Notes under the pieces: generated by a model
Seen by the model: only the letters and a program-made list of their open reading frames with translations
Databases searched by the model: none
Told to the model about the DNA's origin: nothing
Source of the DNA: Allobosea sp.
GTDB lineage: Bacteria > Pseudomonadota > Alphaproteobacteria > Rhizobiales > Beijerinckiaceae
Length of the DNA: 61,155 nt
NCBI RefSeq assembly: GCF_017308075.1
Contig: NZ_JAFKFX010000046.1
Span: 1-61,155, forward strand
Direction of reading: 5' to 3'
Translations under genes and position numbers: made by a program
Part shown: positions 58,801 to 61,155 of the stretch, one piece after another
How positions within the stretch are numbered: position 1 is the stretch's first letter
Layout: each line of letters begins with the position of its first letter

Positions 58801-60531
58801 ATGTCGCATCCCCGCAAGACCCCCGACACGCTACGCTCCAAGCGCTGGTTCGGGGCGAGCGATCTGCGCTCCTTCGGCCATCGCTCGCGGGCCCTGCAAA
58901 TGGGGTTGAACCATGACGAGTTCATGGGCAAGCCGGTGATCGGCATCCTCAACACCTGGTCCGAGATCAATCCCTGCCACACCCATCTGCGCGACCGTGC
59001 CGAGGCGGTGAAGCGGGCGGTCTGGGCGGCCGGTGGCTTCCCGGTCGAGATCCCGGTGATGTCGGCTTCCGAGCAGTACCAGAAGCCGACGACCATGCTC
59101 TATCGCAATTTCCTAGCGATGGAGGCGGAGGAATCGATCCGCTCCCATCCGCTCGACGGCGCCGTGCTGCTCGGCGGCTGCGACAAGTCGACCCCGGCCC
59201 TGATCATGGGCGCCTGCAGCGCCGGCCTGCCCTTCATCTTCGTGCCGGCCGGGCCGATGCTGCGCGGCAACTGGGCCGGCAAGACGCTCGGCTCCGGCGC
59301 CGATGTCTGGAAATACTGGGCCGAGAAGGAGGCCGGCAACATCTCCGACGAGCAATGGCGCGAGATGGAGAGCGGCATCGCCCGCTCGCACGGCACCTGC
59401 ATGGTGATGGGCACTGCCGCGACGATGATGAGCCATGCCGAGGTGCTTGGCCTCACCTTGCCCGGCGCCTCCGCCATCCCCGCCGCCGACGCCGCCCATC
59501 CGCGCATGGCGGCGGCCGCCGGCAAGCGCATCGTCGAGATGGTCTGGGAAGACCTGACGCCGGACCGCATCCTGACCCGCAAGAGCTTCGAGAACGCGCT
59601 TACCGTCCACATGGCGGTGGCTGGCTCGACCAACGCGATCATCCACCTCGTCGCCATGGCCGGGCGCGCCGGCGTGCCTCTCATCCCCGACGATTTCGAC
59701 GAATTCTCGCGCAAGGTACCGGTGATCGCCAATCTGCGGCCTTCCGGCGAATTCCTGATGGAGGACTTCTTCTATGCCGGCGGGCTCCCTGCCCTGCTGA
59801 AGCAGCTCGAGAGCAGGCTCCACACCGACGCTATGACCGTGACCGGCAAGCCGATCTCGGAGACGATCGCGCTGGCCAGAGTCTATGACGACAACGTCAT
59901 CCGCCCGCTCGACCGGGCCGTCTCCACCGCCAACGGCCTCGCCGTGCTCAAGGGCAACCTCGCCCCCGATGGCTGCGTCATCAAGCCTTCCGCCGCCGAG
60001 CCGCGCCTGCTCAGGCACAGCGGCCCCGCCCTCGTCTTCGAGGACTACGACGCGATGATGCGGGCCGTGAACGACGAGGACCTCGACGTCACCGCCGACC
60101 ACATCATGGTGCTGAAGAACTGCGGCCCGGTCGGCGGCCCCGGCATGCCGGAATGGGGCATGCTGCCGATCCCGAAGAAGCTGCTGAAGCAGGGCGTGCG
60201 CGACATGCTCCGGCTCTCGGACGCCCGCATGTCCGGCACCAGCTACGGCGCCTGCGTCCTGCACATCGCACCGGAGGCCTATATCCGCGGTCCGCTCGCG
60301 GCGGTCCGGACCGCCGACATCATCAGCGTCGACGTCGAGGCCCGCAGCATCTCGGTCGACCTGACGGACGCGGAGATCGCCGAACGGCTGAAGAGCTGGT
60401 TGCCGCCCGACCGCGACTATGCCCGCGGCTACGGCAAGATGGCGGCGGCGCATATCCAGCAGGCCGACAAGGGCTGCGACTTCGACTATCTTACCGGCAC
60501 CGCCCGCATCGCCGAGCCGGAGATCCACTGA
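58801..60531 (+). CDS. IlvD/EDD-family sugar-acid dehydratase
   Basis: The 576-aa enzyme has three Cys suited to a [2Fe-2S] cluster: Cys59 (INPCHTHL), Cys127 (GGCDKSTPA) and Cys200 (SHGTCMVMG), plus GSTNAIIHLVAMAGRAG and LSDARMSGTSYGACV. Start LRSKRWFGASDLRSFGHRSR resembles arabinonate/xylonate dehydratases rather than the amino-acid enzyme IlvD. It should convert an aldonate to a 2-keto-3-deoxy acid. GAGG lies eight bases before ATG 58801. Confidence 0.9.
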   Translation: MSHPRKTPDTLRSKRWFGASDLRSFGHRSRALQMGLNHDEFMGKPVIGILNTWSEINPCHTHLRDRAEAVKRAVWAAGGFPVEIPVMSASEQYQKPTTMLYRNFLAMEAEESIRSHPLDGAVLLGGCDKSTPALIMGACSAGLPFIFVPAGPMLRGNWAGKTLGSGADVWKYWAEKEAGNISDEQWREMESGIARSHGTCMVMGTAATMMSHAEVLGLTLPGASAIPAADAAHPRMAAAAGKRIVEMVWEDLTPDRILTRKSFENALTVHMAVAGSTNAIIHLVAMAGRAGVPLIPDDFDEFSRKVPVIANLRPSGEFLMEDFFYAGGLPALLKQLESRLHTDAMTVTGKPISETIALARVYDDNVIRPLDRAVSTANGLAVLKGNLAPDGCVIKPSAAEPRLLRHSGPALVFEDYDAMMRAVNDEDLDVTADHIMVLKNCGPVGGPGMPEWGMLPIPKKLLKQGVRDMLRLSDARMSGTSYGACVLHIAPEAYIRGPLAAVRTADIISVDVEARSISVDLTDAEIAERLKSWLPPDRDYARGYGKMAAAHIQQADKGCDFDYLTGTARIAEPEIH

Positions 60532-60540
60532 GGCCGCGAA

Positions 60541-60568
60541 CCGGCGAGTTGCCGCCGCGACTCGCCGG
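60541..60568 (+). terminator. Hairpin after dehydratase gene
   Basis: CCGGCGAGT (60541-60549) pairs with ACTCGCCGG (60560-60568) just after the dehydratase stop. There is no T-run; a terminator or stability hairpin is likely. The IS element begins about 20 bp further on. Confidence 0.6.
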
Positions 60569-60586
60569 CCGCCCCGGTCTGCCCTA

Positions 60587-61155
60587 GGGCCCGGGCTCAT
60601 AACCAGTAGCTGACGGTCGCTGCGATGCAGACGGCGGCGAGGAAGTTGACGGCGTTTCGGTCGTATCGGGTTGCGACACGGCGGAAGTCCTTGAGGCGGC
60701 AGAACATGCGCTCGATGGCGTTTCGGTCACGGTTTCCAGCGGCGATTAGCCTTGGGCGGGATATTCGGCATCGTGCCGTTCTCCTCGACCTGCCAGCGGA
60801 TAGCATTGCTGTCGTAGCCCTTGTCGCCATGAGGGATGCGCGCTGGCGGCATCTGCTTCAGCAAGGCTGATCCGGCCGTGCAATCAGCGACCTGGCCGCC
60901 GGTGAGCAGGAAGGCGATGGGCCGGCAGTCTCGATCGGTCAGCGCGTGGATTTTGGTCGTTCGCCCGCCGCGCGAGCGGCCGATGGCCTGGTTGCGTTCC
61001 CCCCTTTTCCACCTGAGGCTGAGCGGTGTGCCTTCACGGCGGAGGAGTCAATGAGCACCTGGGCCGGCGGACCACCGGCGCTCGCCAGAGCATGGAAGAG
61101 ATCGAACCAGACGCCTTTGGCGGCCCAGCGGACGTAGCGGTTGTAGAGCGTCTTG
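60587..61155 (-). mobile_element. IS5-family insertion element (partial, one end in window)
   Basis: One end lies near 60,587 (GGGCCCGGGCTCATAACC), preceded by CTAG, which fits the short TA-centred targets of IS5-type elements. The element runs off the right edge. The matching inverted end and target copy are not in the window. Confidence 0.75.
60597..61155 (-). pseudogene. IS5-family transposase, frameshifted and internally deleted
   Basis: From the right edge the frame reads KTLYNRYVRWAAKGVWFDLF then QVLIDSSAVKAHRSASGGKG. After A4G6 (61008-60999) a -1 shift is needed to continue ERNQAIGRSRGGRTTKIHAL and HGDKGYDSNAIRWQVEENG, which may be programmed slippage or a mutation. That frame then stops at TGA 60729-60727 after NRRWKP. 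The end, RNAIERMFCRLKDFRRVATR to TVSYWL, lies in another frame with several residues lost, so this copy looks dead. The N-terminus is outside the window. Confidence 0.8.

Overview
The window is high-GC DNA whose gene families point to an alphaproteobacterium, probably a Bosea-like member of the Rhizobiales/Hyphomicrobiales. This is inferred from a GcrA-type zinc motif, an oxalate/formate-type MFS carrier, Bug-type solute receptors and intergenic palindromes. No rRNA or intact tRNA is present. The window has two parts.

Part A (1 to about 37,633) is most of a transposable, Mu-like prophage with a siphovirus-type long tail, read almost wholly on the minus strand. Its repressor end is on the right. 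The other end lies outside the window, which opens inside a tail-fibre gene. In order of expression: a LexA/S24-type repressor (35595-36305, plus) diverges from Ner. An early operon follows with start-stop overlaps at almost every junction: Ner, a ParB-like protein, small proteins, the DD35E transposase MuA, the ATPase MuB, a duplicated winged-helix protein, a stand-alone DnaA domain IV, DUF3164, a GcrA-like zinc protein, an exported nuclease, an ORF6N protein, GemA and a Mor/C-type activator. The late genes follow: endolysin, holin-like protein, small and large terminase, portal, MuF, protease, decoration protein, gpT-type capsid, neck and tail proteins, a tail chaperone pair with a -1 slippery site, tape measure, NlpC/P60 and J-like tip proteins, and a tail fibre. 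Matching dyads (GGCTGrCA-N2-TGTCAGCC) sit upstream of the endolysin and protease genes, where Mu has its C-activated promoters Plys and PI. Two plus-strand genes interrupt the early operon. An AT-rich membrane-protein gene is coupled to the repressor. The right end carries inverted 20-bp putative MuA sites and abuts the C-terminal fragment of a HAD-hydrolase gene, so the phage apparently split that host gene.

Part B (37.6-61.2 kb) is host chromosome. An NtrC-type regulator, a Cache sensor kinase and an MFS carrier form a unit, with a sigma-54 promoter and two spaced dyads in front of the carrier. A peptide-type ABC importer with an M20 amidohydrolase has a LacI-type repressor behind it and a TTAGTAAAA/TTTTACTAA operator in front. 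A glyoxalase/esterase fusion resembling MhqO plus MhqD is divergent from a luciferase-like oxidoreductase. A sugar-acid cluster follows: RraA-like aldolase, Bug receptor, GntR regulator, DHDPS-family lyase and IlvD/EDD dehydratase. IS5-type transposase remnants occur at 43.7 kb and at the right edge.
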